Source of the DNA: Solobacterium sp.
GTDB taxonomy: Bacteria > Bacillota_I > Bacilli_A > Erysipelotrichales > Erysipelotrichaceae
Assembly (NCBI GenBank): GCA_017469355.1
Contig: JAFUGM010000054.1
Location: forward strand, 1 to 53,915
Direction: 5' to 3'
Length of the DNA: 53,915 nucleotides
Part shown: in pieces, positions 26,545 to 36,656 of the stretch
Numbering within the stretch: position 1 is the first letter of the stretch
Layout: each line of letters begins with the position of its first letter
The notes under the pieces: model-generated
What the model was told of the DNA's origin: nothing
What the model saw: the letters and a program-made list of their open reading frames with translations, nothing else
Databases searched by the model: none
Position numbers and translations under genes: made by a program

Positions 26545-27303
26545 ATGAAAGGTATCTTAGGAAGAAAGCTGGGTATGACCCAGGTATTCACCATTGACGG
26601 TGCGCTGATTCCGGTCACTGTCATCGAAGTGCAGCCGAACGTTGTTCTTCAGAAGAAGACAAAGGAAACGGACGGCTATGAAGCACTGCAGCTTGGCTAT
26701 GAGGACGTCAAGGAGTCCAGAGCCACAAAGCCTGCGATCGGCCATGCCAAAAAGGCAAACACAGCGCCGAAGAAGTTCATCCGCGAAGTTAAGGCAGATG
26801 AACTGATGAACCTTGAAGTTGGCGCGGAAGTCAAAGCAGACATCTTCGCAGCCGGCGATGTCGTAGATATCACCGGAACTTCCAAGGGTAAGGGATACAA
26901 CGGTGTCATCGTCCGCAACAACGGTACGATCGGACCGAAGTCCCATGGTTCCGGACATCATCGTCATGTCGGATCCCTCGCAACCAACGGACGTAACAAC
27001 GGTGTTGTAAACAAGAATGCACCGATGCCTGGTCAGGAAGGCGGCTACACCACAACCAATCAGAATCTCACGATTGTAAAGGTTGATGCGGAAGAAGGCT
27101 ACATCCTGGTTAAGGGTAACGTTCCAGGCCCGCGCAAAGGACTGCTGATTATCAAGACCACAGTGAAGCCGGTCAAGAACGTAAAGGTTGAGGAACTCAT
27201 CTCCTATAAGGACGCTACTGTTGAAGAAGAGCTCGAAAAGGTCAGTGAGGAAATCGACAAGGAACTTGCGGAAGAAGCTGCGGCTGACTCCGAAGGAAAG
27301 TGA
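26545..27303 (+). CDS. rplC: 50S ribosomal protein L3, with acidic C-terminal extension
   Basis: The first 210 residues are a normal L3, with the loop that reaches toward the peptidyl transferase centre (SHGSGHHRHVGSL then NAPMPGQEGG). The protein is 252 residues long, about 40 more than usual. The extra end (ISYKDATVEEELEKVSEEIDKELAEEAAADSEGK region) is strongly acidic and helical and would sit on the solvent side. rplD starts 9 bp later. Function of the tail unknown. Confidence 0.97.
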   Translation: MKGILGRKLGMTQVFTIDGALIPVTVIEVQPNVVLQKKTKETDGYEALQLGYEDVKESRATKPAIGHAKKANTAPKKFIREVKADELMNLEVGAEVKADIFAAGDVVDITGTSKGKGYNGVIVRNNGTIGPKSHGSGHHRHVGSLATNGRNNGVVNKNAPMPGQEGGYTTTNQNLTIVKVDAEEGYILVKGNVPGPRKGLLIIKTTVKPVKNVKVEELISYKDATVEEELEKVSEEIDKELAEEAAADSEGK

Positions 27304-27312
27304 GGTTAAACC

Positions 27313-27942
27313 ATGTCCAAGATTGATGTTTACAATCAGGAAGCCAAGGTCGTTAAGTCCATTGAGCTGTCGGATGCGGTATTCGGAATCGAACCGAATG
27401 AGCAGGCAGTTTACGACACCATCCTGGCTTATCAGGCAGGCCGTAGACAGGGAACACACAACACTCTGACAAGAGCCTATGTCAGCGGAACCGGTAAGAA
27501 GCCGTTCCGTCAGAAGGGAACAGGCCGTGCCCGTCAGGGTTCCACCCGCGCTACACAGTGGAGACACGGCGCAATCGCCTTCGGTCCCCATCCTCGTAAG
27601 TACGGCTTCAAGATCAACCGTAAGGTTCGCCGTCTCGCGCTTCGTTCCGCACTGAGCGCAAAGGTTCAGGATAACGATCTGACTGTGATCGAAAACCTGA
27701 GCTTCGAAGATCACAAGACAAAGAAGGCAGTCGCTCTGTTGAAGGCCTTCGGATTTGACCGCAAGACACTGTTTGTCGCAGATGGTTCGGATGACTTCGC
27801 GAACGCAGTGCTCGCACTCGGAAACATTCCGAACGCAGCGCTCGTCACTGTCAGCGAGCTGAATGTCTATGACATCGTAAATGCGGACAAGCTTGTCCTG
27901 ACCGAAAAGGCAGCGGAAGTTGCCGGGGAGGTATTCGCCTAA
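27313..27942 (+). CDS. rplD: 50S ribosomal protein L4
   Basis: This 209-residue protein has the exit-tunnel loop KPFRQKGTGRARQGSTR and the following GPHPRKYGFKIN. The loop contributes to the macrolide-proximal tunnel constriction. In E. coli it is the feedback regulator of this operon. Its stop shares a base with the rplW start (TAATG, 27940-27944). Confidence 0.98.
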   Translation: MSKIDVYNQEAKVVKSIELSDAVFGIEPNEQAVYDTILAYQAGRRQGTHNTLTRAYVSGTGKKPFRQKGTGRARQGSTRATQWRHGAIAFGPHPRKYGFKINRKVRRLALRSALSAKVQDNDLTVIENLSFEDHKTKKAVALLKAFGFDRKTLFVADGSDDFANAVLALGNIPNAALVTVSELNVYDIVNADKLVLTEKAAEVAGEVFA

Positions 27943-28223
27943 TGAGTGCAAGAGACATTATTATCCGTCCGATCATCACTGAGAAGACGATGAAACAGAA
28001 CAGTGAAGACAACAAGATCACATTCGAAGTTGCCAAGGGTGCTAACAAAACAGCAGTCGCTCAGGCAATTCAGGAGATCTACGGCATTAAGCCGGAGAAA
28101 GTAAACGTAGTCAACGTCCGTCCTAAGACAAAGAGAATGGGCCGCTACGTCGGAAAGACCAACGCAGTCCGTAAGGCTGTTGTGAAGCTTCCGGAAGGAC
28201 AGGATATCAGCCTGTTCGACTGA
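27942..28223 (+). CDS. rplW: 50S ribosomal protein L23
   Basis: This 93-residue tunnel-exit protein docks trigger factor and SRP. Recognised by DIIIRPIITEKTM and the motif VNVVNVRPKTKRMGR. Overlaps rplD by one base; GGGGAGG lies upstream inside rplD. A 68-bp gap to rplB contains no terminator. Confidence 0.97.
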   Translation: MSARDIIIRPIITEKTMKQNSEDNKITFEVAKGANKTAVAQAIQEIYGIKPEKVNVVNVRPKTKRMGRYVGKTNAVRKAVVKLPEGQDISLFD

Positions 28224-28291
28224 AACTGAGGTTCAAACTATCGGAGGAACATCGCTATCTCCGGATAAATGCGAAAGGAAAGTAAAGGAAA

Positions 28292-29125
28292 ATGGCAATC
28301 AAAAAATATAAGCCGACGACCAACGGCCGCCGTAACATGACGACCCTGGCCAATGATCGGATTACCAAGTCCACTCCTGAAAAGAGTCTGCTGGCTCCCA
28401 AGAAAAGCAAGGGCGGACGCGGCAACACAGGCCGCATTACCACACGTCACCAGGGCGGCGGCGTGAAGCAGAAGTATCGTATTATCGACTTCAAGCGCAA
28501 TAAGGACGACATCGTCGGAACAGTAGCGGCGATCGAATACGATCCTAACCGTAACGCAAACATCGCACTGATTCATTATATCGACGGCGAGAAGCGCTAC
28601 ATCATCGCTCCCCAGCAGCTGGAAGTTGGAAACAAGATCGTTTCCGGCGTAGCGGCTGACATCAAGGTTGGAAACGCGATGGAACTGAGAAACATCCCTG
28701 AAGGTACCTTCGTCCACTGTGTCGAATTGGTTCCGGGCAAGGGCGGACAGATGGCAAGAGCTGCCGGATGCTCCGCACAGATCCTCGGCTTCGACGGTCC
28801 GTACGCAACACTGCGTCTGTCGTCCGGCGAAGTTCGTAAGGTTCGTTCCAACTGCCGCGCAACCATCGGTGTTGTCGGTAACGAAGACTACTCCCTGATC
28901 AACTGGGGTAAGGCAGGACGTAACCGCTGGAAGGGCATCCGCCCGACCGTCAGAGGTTCCGCAATGAACCCGGTCGACCATCCTCATGGTGGTGGTGAAG
29001 GTAAGACACCGATCGGACGTAAGAGCCCGATGACCCCTTGGGGTAAGAAAGCTATGGGTGTTAAGACTCGTAAGCATAAGAAGGCATCCAACGCGCTCAT
29101 CATGACGAGACGCAACGGAAAATAA
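28292..29125 (+). CDS. rplB: 50S ribosomal protein L2
   Basis: This 277-residue protein is needed for subunit association and the peptidyl transferase region. The conserved C-terminal segment [21 protein letters not shown] includes the invariant histidine near the active site. ATG 28292 follows AAAGGAA. rpsS begins 20 bp later. Confidence 0.98.
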   Translation: MAIKKYKPTTNGRRNMTTLANDRITKSTPEKSLLAPKKSKGGRGNTGRITTRHQGGGVKQKYRIIDFKRNKDDIVGTVAAIEYDPNRNANIALIHYIDGEKRYIIAPQQLEVGNKIVSGVAADIKVGNAMELRNIPEGTFVHCVELVPGKGGQMARAAGCSAQILGFDGPYATLRLSSGEVRKVRSNCRATIGVVGNEDYSLINWGKAGRNRWKGIRPTVRGSAMNPVDHPHGGGEGKTPIGRKSPMTPWGKKAMGVKTRKHKKASNALIMTRRNGK

Positions 29126-29145
29126 CTGAAAGGAGAAGATAGTTA

Positions 29146-29412
29146 ATGTCAAGAAGCGTTAAAAAAGGCCCCTTCTGTGACGCCAGCCTGATGAAGAAGG
29201 TAGAAGCGCAGAACGCGGCGAATAAAAAAGAAGTTATCAAGACATGGTCGCGCCGTTCAGTGATTTACCCGAGTTTCGTGGAGCACACATTCGCGGTATA
29301 CAACGGCAAGGAACATGTACCTGTCTATGTGACAGAAGACATGGTAGGCCATAAGCTTGGCGAATTCGTTCAGACCCGCCGGTTTGGCGGACACGGATCC
29401 GACAAGGCGTAA
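29146..29412 (+). CDS. rpsS: 30S ribosomal protein S19
   Basis: This 88-residue head protein contacts the A-site finger and pairs with S13. Recognised by [18 protein letters not shown] and [23 protein letters not shown]. Standard length. ATG 29146 follows AAAGGAGAAG; rplV starts 19 bp downstream. Confidence 0.97.
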   Translation: MSRSVKKGPFCDASLMKKVEAQNAANKKEVIKTWSRRSVIYPSFVEHTFAVYNGKEHVPVYVTEDMVGHKLGEFVQTRRFGGHGSDKA

Positions 29413-29431
29413 GAGAGGAGAGTAAGTAAAT

Positions 29432-29767
29432 ATGGACGTTAAAGCAACTGCAAAGACCGTTCGTGTCACTCCCCGCAAAGCTCGCCTTGTGCTGGACAAC
29501 ATCCGTGGCAAGAGCGTAGAAGAAGCGCTGGCACTGTTGGAGTTCACACCGAACCAGGCGGCAGGCGCAATCGCGAAGGTCGTAAAGAGCGCCGCAGCTA
29601 ATGCGGAGCATAACTATCAGCTCAATCGTGATGAGCTGTACATCAAAACCTGTTTCGCAGATGAGGGTATCGTACTGAAGCGCTACATGCCTAGAGCAAA
29701 GGGAAGCGCATCACAGATCCTCAAGAGAACAAGCCACATCACAGTTGTGGTTTCGGATGAGAAGTAA
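29432..29767 (+). CDS. rplV: 50S ribosomal protein L22
   Basis: This 111-residue tunnel protein has its extended hairpin toward the tunnel wall ([26 protein letters not shown]). Substitutions in this hairpin affect macrolide response in other species; the sequence here looks ordinary except Ser at a position often Arg or Ala. SD GAGAGGAG before ATG 29432. rpsC starts 17 bp later. Confidence 0.97.
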   Translation: MDVKATAKTVRVTPRKARLVLDNIRGKSVEEALALLEFTPNQAAGAIAKVVKSAAANAEHNYQLNRDELYIKTCFADEGIVLKRYMPRAKGSASQILKRTSHITVVVSDEK

Positions 29768-29784
29768 GGAAGGGAGATCGACAT

Positions 29785-30606
29785 ATGGGACAGAAAGTAA
29801 GCCCGATCGGCATGCGAGTAGGCGTCATCCGTGACTGGGAGTCCAGATGGTACGCAGAAAAAGCTGATTTCGGAGATCTTCTGAACGAAGACATCAAAAT
29901 CCGTAAATACATTGAAAAGAATCTTCACGATGCTTATGTAAGCCGCGTTGAGATCGAACGCACCGGAAAGACCGATGTAAAGGTTCTGATCCGCTGTGCT
30001 CGTCCGGGCGCTGCTGCAGGCAAGGACGACAAAGGCGCAGACAAGATGGATGCGCTCCGTAAGCAGCTTTCCAAGCTGACTGACGGAAAGAACGTCAAGG
30101 TAGATATCATCGCAGTTGCGAATCCGGATCTGGATGCGCATCTGGTTGCCCGCAAGATCTGCGAGCAGCTCGAAGCACGTCAGTCCTTCCGTATCGCACA
30201 GAAGAAAGCGATTCAGCAGACCATGCGTTCTGGCGCCAAGGGAATCAAGACTCTTGCGTCCGGACGTCTGGGCGGAGCAGAAATCGCCCGTAAGGAAGGT
30301 TATTCCCAGGGTGTCGTTCCTCTGCATACACTGCGTTCCGATATCGATTATGCGAACGATGAAGCACATACCACATACGGTAAGATCGGCGTAAAGGTCT
30401 GGATCTGCCGTGGTGAAGTGCTCCCTGGAAAGATGGTTGAGGAACCGAAGGCACCGGAAGGACGTTTCAACAGAGATCGCAGAAACGGACGCGGCGGACG
30501 TAACGATCGTCGCGGAAACCGCGGTGACCGCCGCAATGCGGCTGCTCCTGCAGCGAAACCCGCTGCACCGGCAGAGGCTGCAGCTCCTCAAGAAGGAGGT
30601 AACTAA
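29785..30606 (+). CDS. rpsC: 30S ribosomal protein S3, with Arg/Gly- and Ala-rich C-terminal tail
   Basis: Residues about 1-215 form a normal S3 with the KH domain and the C-terminal domain ([18 protein letters not shown]). S3 sits at the mRNA entry and helps unwind mRNA. The chain is 273 residues, about 50 more than usual. The added part has RGG-like stretches ([23 protein letters not shown]) and then an Ala/Pro tail, so it is disordered and RNA-affine by composition. rplP starts 2 bp after the stop, with AAGGAGG inside the rpsC end. Confidence 0.97.
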   Translation: MGQKVSPIGMRVGVIRDWESRWYAEKADFGDLLNEDIKIRKYIEKNLHDAYVSRVEIERTGKTDVKVLIRCARPGAAAGKDDKGADKMDALRKQLSKLTDGKNVKVDIIAVANPDLDAHLVARKICEQLEARQSFRIAQKKAIQQTMRSGAKGIKTLASGRLGGAEIARKEGYSQGVVPLHTLRSDIDYANDEAHTTYGKIGVKVWICRGEVLPGKMVEEPKAPEGRFNRDRRNGRGGRNDRRGNRGDRRNAAAPAAKPAAPAEAAAPQEGGN

Positions 30607-30608
30607 TC

Positions 30609-31025
30609 ATGTTAATGCCGAATCGCGTTAAGTACAGAAGACCGCATCGTCTCAGCTACGAAGGCCGTGCAAAAGCAGGACGTGAGATCACGTTCGGTGA
30701 ATACGGACTGGTCGCTGAAGAAGGTGCATATGTTTCCAGCAACCAGCTGGAGGCAGCCCGTGTCGCTATGACACGTTATATGGACCGTACCGGAAAAGTA
30801 TGGATTAAGGTATTCCCGCAGCTCTCCAAAACGAAGAAGCCGCTGGAAGTCCGAATGGGTTCCGGTAAAGGTGCTCCGGACCACTGGGTCGCAGTGGTAC
30901 AGCCGGGCCGGGTTCTCTTCGAGATCGCAGGTGTTCCCGAAGATGTCGCACGTGAAGCTCTCCGCCTTGGGGCGCACAAGCTCTGTGTGAAGACCCGCTT
31001 TGCGAAGAAGGGCGAGGTTAAGTAG
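30609..31025 (+). CDS. rplP: 50S ribosomal protein L16
   Basis: This 138-residue protein near the A-site tRNA elbow begins [14 protein letters not shown], the family's usual start, and carries [15 protein letters not shown]. The SD AAGGAGG overlaps the rpsC end, implying coupling. rpmC begins 2 bp after its stop. Confidence 0.98.
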   Translation: MLMPNRVKYRRPHRLSYEGRAKAGREITFGEYGLVAEEGAYVSSNQLEAARVAMTRYMDRTGKVWIKVFPQLSKTKKPLEVRMGSGKGAPDHWVAVVQPGRVLFEIAGVPEDVAREALRLGAHKLCVKTRFAKKGEVK

Positions 31026-31027
31026 TC

Positions 31028-31231
31028 ATGAATGTAAAAGAAATCAGAGATATGAGTAATGATGATCTCGTCAAGGAAGTCGCTTCCCTGAGTGAAGAGC
31101 TCTACAACCTGCGTTTCCAGCAGGCGACAGGATCGCTTGAGAACCCTGCGCGCATCAAGGACATCCGCAAAACGATCGCCAGAATCAAGACCGTTCAGAC
31201 CGAGCGTGCAAACGCTGCGGAGCAGAACTGA
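31028..31231 (+). CDS. rpmC: 50S ribosomal protein L29
   Basis: A 67-residue two-helix protein at the tunnel exit, recognised by MNVKEIRDMSNDDLVKEV and LRFQQATGSLENPARIKDIRK. Tight packing between rplP and rpsQ is standard for the cluster. Confidence 0.96.
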   Translation: MNVKEIRDMSNDDLVKEVASLSEELYNLRFQQATGSLENPARIKDIRKTIARIKTVQTERANAAEQN

Positions 31232-31245
31232 GGAGGACATGAGGA

Positions 31246-31509
31246 ATGAGTGAAAGAAACAGCCGTAAGGTATTACGCGGTACCGTAGTGTCCGACAAAA
31301 TGGACAAGACGATCGTTGTAAAGATCGATACTATGCACAGCCATCCGATTTACGGAAGACAGGTAAAGTATTCCACAAAATTCAAGGCTCACGATGAGAA
31401 TAACGAGGCTAAGGTTGGAGATATCGTAGAGGTCATGGAGACAAGACCTCTGTCCAAGGACAAGCACTTCCGCCTGGTCCGCATCGTGGAAAAAGCAGTG
31501 ATTCTGTAA
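31246..31509 (+). CDS. rpsQ: 30S ribosomal protein S17
   Basis: An 87-residue OB-fold protein that binds 16S rRNA early in assembly. Recognised by [19 protein letters not shown] and [16 protein letters not shown]-like context ([20 protein letters not shown]). SD GAGGAC before ATG 31246. Confidence 0.97.
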   Translation: MSERNSRKVLRGTVVSDKMDKTIVVKIDTMHSHPIYGRQVKYSTKFKAHDENNEAKVGDIVEVMETRPLSKDKHFRLVRIVEKAVIL

Positions 31510-31531
31510 TAAGCACGAAAGGAGAAAGTCA

Positions 31532-31900
31532 ATGATTCAGAATGAGACAAGATTGAAGGTCGCTGACAATACCGGTGCTAAGGAATTGCTGGTGATCCGC
31601 TGCCTCGGTGGATCGCGTCGTAAGAGCGCAAACATCGGTGACGTTGTTGTATGCGCTGTTAAGTCCGCTATCCCCAACGGCTCTGTAAAGCAGGGTCAGG
31701 TAGTCAAGGCGGTTATCGTCCGTACCGCATACGGCGTATCCCGTCCCAACGGCTCTTACATCAAGTTTGATGAAAACGCAGCCGTCATTATCAAAGATGA
31801 CAACACCCCGCAGGGAACACGTATCTTTGGCCCGGTAGCTCGTGAGCTCCGTGACAAGGGATATATGAAGATTGTTTCCCTGGCGCCGGAAGTGTTATAA
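31532..31900 (+). CDS. rplN: 50S ribosomal protein L14
   Basis: A 122-residue protein at the subunit interface and docking site of silencing factor RsfS. Recognised by [20 protein letters not shown] and [39 protein letters not shown] precedes the ATG. rplX follows 10 bp after the stop. Confidence 0.98.
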   Translation: MIQNETRLKVADNTGAKELLVIRCLGGSRRKSANIGDVVVCAVKSAIPNGSVKQGQVVKAVIVRTAYGVSRPNGSYIKFDENAAVIIKDDNTPQGTRIFGPVARELRDKGYMKIVSLAPEVL

Positions 31901-31910
31901 GGAGAAACCT

Positions 31911-32234
31911 ATGAAGATCAAAACAGGTGATACAGTAAAGGTCGTCAGCGGCCATTACAAAGGAACAATCGGTGAGGTCAAGGCGGTTTCCCCCCGGAAG
32001 AACAAGGTGATTGTTGAAGGCGTAAACATGGTTAAGCAGTCCCTGAAGCCGACGCAGGCGAATCCGGACGGCGGCATCATTGAGCGTGAAGCTCCGATCG
32101 ATGCCAGCAACGTCGTATTCTATGACGAAAAGGCAAAGGCTGCTGTAAAGCTTGGCTCCAAAGTCAACGACAAGGGCGTTAAGGTCCGCGTCAACAAGAA
32201 GACAGGCAAGGAAATCAAGGAGGCTAAGAAATAA
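31911..32234 (+). CDS. rplX: 50S ribosomal protein L24
   Basis: This 107-residue KOW-domain protein helps start 50S assembly. Start is ATG 31911 ([19 protein letters not shown]), with AAGGAGAAA before it; longer readings into rplN are not supported. rplE starts 2 bp after the stop. Confidence 0.97.
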   Translation: MKIKTGDTVKVVSGHYKGTIGEVKAVSPRKNKVIVEGVNMVKQSLKPTQANPDGGIIEREAPIDASNVVFYDEKAKAAVKLGSKVNDKGVKVRVNKKTGKEIKEAKK

Positions 32235-32236
32235 GG

Positions 32237-32785
32237 ATGAACCGTTTATTACAGAAATACAACGAAACCGTCAAGCCTTCTCTGATTAAGGAATTCGGTT
32301 ATACGACACCGATGCAGTGTCCGAAGATTGAGAAAGTTGTCATCAACCTCGGTGTTGGTGATGCGATCACAAATCCGAAGGCTCTGGAAGAGGCTGTCGC
32401 TGAGCTGACACAGATTGCCGGACAGAAGCCGGTAATCACAAAGGCGAAGAAGTCCATCGCGAACTTCAAGCTCCGTGAAGGCATGCAGATTGGTACAAAG
32501 GTTACTCTTCGCGGTGACCGCATGTATGACTTCCTCGACAAGCTGTTCAATATTTCCCTGCCGCGTGTCCGTGACTTCCACGGTGTCTCCGCAACCGCAT
32601 TCGATGGTCGCGGAAACTACACACTCGGTGTTAAGGAACAGCTGATCTTCCCGGAAATCAACTTCGACAAGGTCAACAAGGTCAGAGGTATGGACATCGT
32701 TATCGTCACAAGTGCCAACACAAATAAGGAAGCGTATGAGCTGCTCAAACAGATGGGCATGCCGTTCGCAAAGAAGGAGGCTTAA
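32237..32785 (+). CDS. rplE: 50S ribosomal protein L5
   Basis: This 182-residue central-protuberance protein binds 5S rRNA and touches the P-site tRNA. Recognised by the segment [15 protein letters not shown] and [21 protein letters not shown]. Standard length; coupled to rplX upstream and rpsN 3 bp downstream. Confidence 0.98.
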   Translation: MNRLLQKYNETVKPSLIKEFGYTTPMQCPKIEKVVINLGVGDAITNPKALEEAVAELTQIAGQKPVITKAKKSIANFKLREGMQIGTKVTLRGDRMYDFLDKLFNISLPRVRDFHGVSATAFDGRGNYTLGVKEQLIFPEINFDKVNKVRGMDIVIVTSANTNKEAYELLKQMGMPFAKKEA

Positions 32786-32788
32786 TTT

Positions 32789-32974
32789 ATGGCAAAGACA
32801 TCACAGAAGGTCAGACAGAGCCGTCCTGCAAAGTACTCCACTCGTGAGTACACACGCTGCGAGCGCTGCGGTCGTCCGCATTCCGTATTAAGAAAGTACA
32901 AGGTTTGCCGTATCTGCTTCAGAGAGCTGGCTTATCAGGGCCAGATCCCGGGCGTCAAGAAGGCAAGCTGGTAA
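32789..32974 (+). CDS. rpsN: 30S ribosomal protein S14, zinc-binding type
   Basis: This 61-residue short S14 keeps the four zinc ligands Cys24, Cys27, Cys40 and Cys43. This is the C+ type used when zinc is sufficient. Organisms may carry a second zinc-free copy elsewhere; none is in the window. AAGGAGG lies in the rplE end. Confidence 0.98.
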   Translation: MAKTSQKVRQSRPAKYSTREYTRCERCGRPHSVLRKYKVCRICFRELAYQGQIPGVKKASW

Positions 32975-32996
32975 GGATAAGGAGGAAGATTGAACT

Positions 32997-33398
32997 ATGA
33001 ATATGACAGATCCTATCGCCGATATGCTTACCAGAATCCGCAACGGTATGCAGGCAAAAATGGGAACCGTTGACGTTGCCCCGGTATCCAAGGTGAAAGT
33101 AGAGATTGCCCGTATTCTTAAGGAAGAGGGTTACATCTCCAAGTATGAAGTCAGCGGAGAAGGCATCGACAAGAAGATGACTATCGTGCTGAAGTATGGC
33201 GCAGACAAGCGTCCGGTTATCACAGGTATCAAGCGTATTTCCAAGCCGGGACTCCGTGTTTACACGAAGGGTGACAATGTTCCGAAGGTTCTCAACGGAC
33301 TCGGCATTGCGATCATCTCCACTTCCAATGGAATGATGACAGACAAGGAAGCGCGCAAGCAGCATACTGGCGGCGAAGTTGTCGCTTATGTCTGGTAA
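32997..33398 (+). CDS. rpsH: 30S ribosomal protein S8
   Basis: This 133-residue primary 16S rRNA binder is recognised by [15 protein letters not shown] and the C-terminal [14 protein letters not shown]8 is the translational repressor of the spc operon in E. coli. AAGGAGGAAG precedes ATG 32997. Confidence 0.98.
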   Translation: MNMTDPIADMLTRIRNGMQAKMGTVDVAPVSKVKVEIARILKEEGYISKYEVSGEGIDKKMTIVLKYGADKRPVITGIKRISKPGLRVYTKGDNVPKVLNGLGIAIISTSNGMMTDKEARKQHTGGEVVAYVW

Positions 33399-33429
33399 TT
33401 AAAGGAATACGTAAGGAAAGGAAAGAAAA

Positions 33430-33978
33430 ATGTCACGTATCGGTAATAAGCTGATTACCATTCCTGCAGGCGTCGAAGTAATCGTCGCTGAAGGGAATGA
33501 GGTGACGGTGAAAGGTCCTAAGGGAACGCTCGTAAGACAGTTCTCCCCGATTCTGGGAATTGAAGTTAAGGACGGAACCGTTACAGTTATCCGTCCCAAC
33601 GAGGACAAGCACACCAAACAGCTCCACGGCACAACACGTGCTCTCATCGCAACCATGATCGAAGGCTGCGAAAAGAACTACACAAAGATTCTGCAGATCG
33701 TCGGTATCGGTTACCGTGCTGCGATCAGCGGAAACAAGCTCACCATGAACCTCGGTTACTCTCATCCGATCGAGATGGAAATCCCGTCCGATGTAAAGGT
33801 AGAGTGCCCGGATGCTAACACAATCACAGTGACTGGCATTGACAAACAGCGGGTTGGCGAGTTTGCGGCAAATGTAAGGGCGAAGCGTAAGCCGGAACCT
33901 TATGGAGGAAAGGGTGTCCGTTATAAGGACGAGCATATCCGCCGTAAGGAAGGTAAGACCGCTGCGGCCAAGAAGTAA
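33430..33978 (+). CDS. rplF: 50S ribosomal protein L6
   Basis: This 182-residue protein has the two repeated L6 domains and the signature GKGVRYKDEHIRRKEGK close to the end. It lies near the factor-binding stalk base. Start MSRIGNKLITIPAGV with GGAAAG upstream; 18 bp to rplR. Confidence 0.97.
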   Translation: MSRIGNKLITIPAGVEVIVAEGNEVTVKGPKGTLVRQFSPILGIEVKDGTVTVIRPNEDKHTKQLHGTTRALIATMIEGCEKNYTKILQIVGIGYRAAISGNKLTMNLGYSHPIEMEIPSDVKVECPDANTITVTGIDKQRVGEFAANVRAKRKPEPYGGKGVRYKDEHIRRKEGKTAAAKK

Positions 33979-33996
33979 CGGGAAGGAGAGAGTAGA

Positions 33997-34353
33997 ATGC
34001 TGAAAAAGACAAGAAAAAATGAAGAGCGTCTGCGCAGACACAAGCGTGTCCGCCGGGTTGTCAGCGGAACTCCCGACTGCCCGAGACTGAATGTATTCCG
34101 TTCCAACAAGCAGATCTATGCACAGATCATTGATGACACAACCGGTAAGACACTGGCTGCGTCCAGCTCTGTCACACTGAAGCTTGAAAACGGCGGCAAT
34201 GTTGAAGCTGCGAAGAAAGTAGGAGCTGACATTGCGGAAAAGTGCAAGGAAATCAATATCGAAACCGTCCGGTTCGACCGCGGCGGCTATGTCTATCACG
34301 GAAGAGTCCAGGCGCTGGCTGACGCAGCCCGCGAAGCAGGACTGAAGTTCTAA
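33997..34353 (+). CDS. rplR: 50S ribosomal protein L18
   Basis: A 118-residue 5S rRNA-binding protein. Recognised by [20 protein letters not shown] and the end [26 protein letters not shown]. Standard length; 16 bp to rpsE. Confidence 0.97.
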   Translation: MLKKTRKNEERLRRHKRVRRVVSGTPDCPRLNVFRSNKQIYAQIIDDTTGKTLAASSSVTLKLENGGNVEAAKKVGADIAEKCKEINIETVRFDRGGYVYHGRVQALADAAREAGLKF

Positions 34354-34369
34354 GGGGAAGGAGAATACA

Positions 34370-34894
34370 ATGGCTAACGAAGGAAAGAAACCGTTCAGAA
34401 GACCTCGCGAACCGAAAGAGTTCGATGATGTAGTAGTCTCCATCAACCGCGTTTCCAAAACCGTGAAGGGCGGACGCCGGATGCGTTTTGCGGCACTGGT
34501 AGTGATCGGGGATCATAAGGGCCGTATCGGATTCGGTATGGGCAAGGCAGCAGAAGTACCTGATGCAATCAAGAAGGCAAACGAAGCTGCAAACAAGAAT
34601 GTATTCCGTGTACAGCTGGTTGAAAACAACCGCACCGTACCGTCCGATGCAGTCGGAAAGCACGGCGCAACCCAAGTTGTTCTGAAGCCTGCTGCACCGG
34701 GAACCGGAGTTATCGCCGGCGGTGCTGTCCGTTCAATTCTTGAACTGGCAGGTGTCAGCGATGTACTGTCCAAGGTGATCGGAAGCCGTACATCTGTTAA
34801 CGTCGTTTATGCGACTCTGGATGCACTGGCAAAGATGCGTACCGTTGACGATGTTGCGAAGCTTCGTGACAAGAAAGTCAGCGAGATTCGCTAA
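34370..34894 (+). CDS. rpsE: 30S ribosomal protein S5
   Basis: This 174-residue protein is involved in decoding fidelity and mRNA helicase activity. Recognised by [16 protein letters not shown]-like text ([19 protein letters not shown]) and [13 protein letters not shown]. The next gene is rplO at 14 bp; rpmD (L30), usual between them, is absent. Confidence 0.98.
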   Translation: MANEGKKPFRRPREPKEFDDVVVSINRVSKTVKGGRRMRFAALVVIGDHKGRIGFGMGKAAEVPDAIKKANEAANKNVFRVQLVENNRTVPSDAVGKHGATQVVLKPAAPGTGVIAGGAVRSILELAGVSDVLSKVIGSRTSVNVVYATLDALAKMRTVDDVAKLRDKKVSEIR

Positions 34895-34908
34895 GGAGGG
34901 TGTCTTCT

Positions 34909-35349
34909 ATGAAACTGAATGAATTGAAAGCGACAGAAGGAGCCCGTTTCGTATCCAAGCGCATTGGCCGCGGACAGGGTTCCGGAAACGGAAAAACTTC
35001 CGGTAAGGGACAGAAGGGTCAGAATTCGAGAAGCGGCGGAGGCGTTGCGATCGGATTCGAAGGTGGTCAGACACCTGCCTTCAAGCGTTTCCCGAAGCGT
35101 GGCTTCACAAACATCAACCGCAAGGAATATGCGATTGTGAATGTGGAAGACCTCAATAAGTTCGATGACGGTGTAACCGTAGATTATGAAGCTCTGAAAG
35201 CTGCAGGTCTTGTTAAGAAGCAGCTCGACGGCGTCAAGGTCCTCGGAAGAGGAGCTCTTGAGAAGAAGCTGACCGTTAAGGCAGTGAAATTCTCTGAATC
35301 GGCTAAGAAAGCCATCGAAGCAGCAGGCGGAACAGCCGAGGTGCTGTAA
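34909..35349 (+). CDS. rplO: 50S ribosomal protein L15
   Basis: This 146-residue protein begins [14 protein letters not shown] and has the Gly-rich [16 protein letters not shown] stretch that threads into 23S rRNA. ATG 34909 with AAGGAGG (34893-34899) 9 nt upstream is preferred over readings three codons upstream. secY starts 2 bp after its stop. Confidence 0.97.
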   Translation: MKLNELKATEGARFVSKRIGRGQGSGNGKTSGKGQKGQNSRSGGGVAIGFEGGQTPAFKRFPKRGFTNINRKEYAIVNVEDLNKFDDGVTVDYEALKAAGLVKKQLDGVKVLGRGALEKKLTVKAVKFSESAKKAIEAAGGTAEVL

Positions 35350-35351
35350 TT

Positions 35352-36638
35352 ATGATGCAAACGTTCGCCAGCCTGTTCAGAAATAAGGAAATTCGTAAGA
35401 AGATCCTGTTTACTCTGTGCATGCTGCTGATCTATCGCATCGGCTCCGCCATTCCTGTTCCGGGAGTTGATTCCGCAAGACTCTCGGCTCAGATTGCGGA
35501 TAACTCGATCTTAAGCATGATGAATCTGCTCGGAGGCGGTGCCTTCGAACGGATGAGTGTGTTTGCGCTCGGTGTTACTCCGTATATCACCTCAAGCATT
35601 ATCATCCAGCTGTTAAGCATGGATGTAATCCCCGCTCTGTCCGAAATGGCAAAATCCGGGCAGACCGGGAGAACGCAGATGGACCGCATTACGCGGTATC
35701 TGGCAGTTGTCCTGGCATTCGTACAGTCGCTGTCCATGGTTTATGGATTTGATCGGCAGTACGGAATCCTGGCAAATACCAGTTTCTCCAGTTACCTGTT
35801 CACCGCTACTGTTCTTACAGCGGGAACACAGTTCCTGATCTGGATCGGCGATCGTATCAGCATGTTCGGAATCGGCAACGGTATCTCGATTATCATCTTC
35901 GCAGGTATCGTATCCAACATGCCGGCACAGTTCGTCCAGGTCTGGAATATCTCGGTAGGCGGAGCAGAAGCCGGCGCAATGTTCAGTGGTGTATTACAGT
36001 TCCTGCTGTACTGCATCCTCTACTTTGCGATCATTGTAGGTGTCATTATTATGGAAACCGCGGTTCGTAAGATCCCGATCCAGTACACCTCCAGCTCCAA
36101 TACCAGAGGTCATGGAGATATTACCTATCTGCCGTTCAAGATCAACTCTGCATCTGTTATCCCGGTCATCTTCGCTTCGTCGATCATGACTGCTCCGCAG
36201 ATTATCCTCAGCTTTGTAAACCAGAGTGCATACCAGAAGGTAAGCAACTTCCTGAGTGTGCAGAAGCCGGTGGGACTGATTATCTACGCAGTTCTGACCT
36301 TCCTCTTCACATTCTTCTATACAAATCTGCAGGTTGATCCGGATAAGATCGCAGAAAATCTCGGTAAGTCCAATGCATACATTCCGGGCATTCGTCCGGG
36401 AAGCGAAACCAGAACTTATCTTAAGAAAGTTCTGAATCGAATTACCGTTCTCGGTGCATCCGCCCTGACCCTGATCGCTGTAATTCCGTATCTTCTGCCG
36501 ATGGTTATCAGAACACTGCCCAGCAGTGTAAGCCTTGGCGGAACCGGAATCATCATCGTTGTTGGTGTGGCTATGGAAACTATGTCGCAGCTGAAAGGTC
36601 AGTTAACTCAGAAACAGTATCACGGATTCCTGAAGTAA
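35352..36638 (+). CDS. secY: Protein translocase subunit SecY
   Basis: This 428-residue, ten-helix channel protein of the Sec translocon carries out export and membrane insertion. The SecY signatures GSAIPVPGVD and the C-terminal cytoplasmic loop region (FTFFYTNLQVDPDKIAENL, GIRPGSETRTYL) are clear. It is coupled to rplO and followed by adk 18 bp downstream, the standard Firmicutes order. Confidence 0.98.
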   Translation: MMQTFASLFRNKEIRKKILFTLCMLLIYRIGSAIPVPGVDSARLSAQIADNSILSMMNLLGGGAFERMSVFALGVTPYITSSIIIQLLSMDVIPALSEMAKSGQTGRTQMDRITRYLAVVLAFVQSLSMVYGFDRQYGILANTSFSSYLFTATVLTAGTQFLIWIGDRISMFGIGNGISIIIFAGIVSNMPAQFVQVWNISVGGAEAGAMFSGVLQFLLYCILYFAIIVGVIIMETAVRKIPIQYTSSSNTRGHGDITYLPFKINSASVIPVIFASSIMTAPQIILSFVNQSAYQKVSNFLSVQKPVGLIIYAVLTFLFTFFYTNLQVDPDKIAENLGKSNAYIPGIRPGSETRTYLKKVLNRITVLGASALTLIAVIPYLLPMVIRTLPSSVSLGGTGIIIVVGVAMETMSQLKGQLTQKQYHGFLK

Positions 36639-36656
36639 GAGTAAAAGGGAGAAGAT

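Noticed and set aside
26557-27951. Minus-strand reading frame opposite rplC-rplD
   Set aside because: Antisense shadow. The plus strand carries unmistakable L3 and L4.
28238-29152. Minus-strand reading frame opposite rplB, and similar ones at 29683-30591, 33433-34458 and 37732-38946
   Set aside because: All lie opposite ribosomal protein genes and reflect codon bias, not genes.
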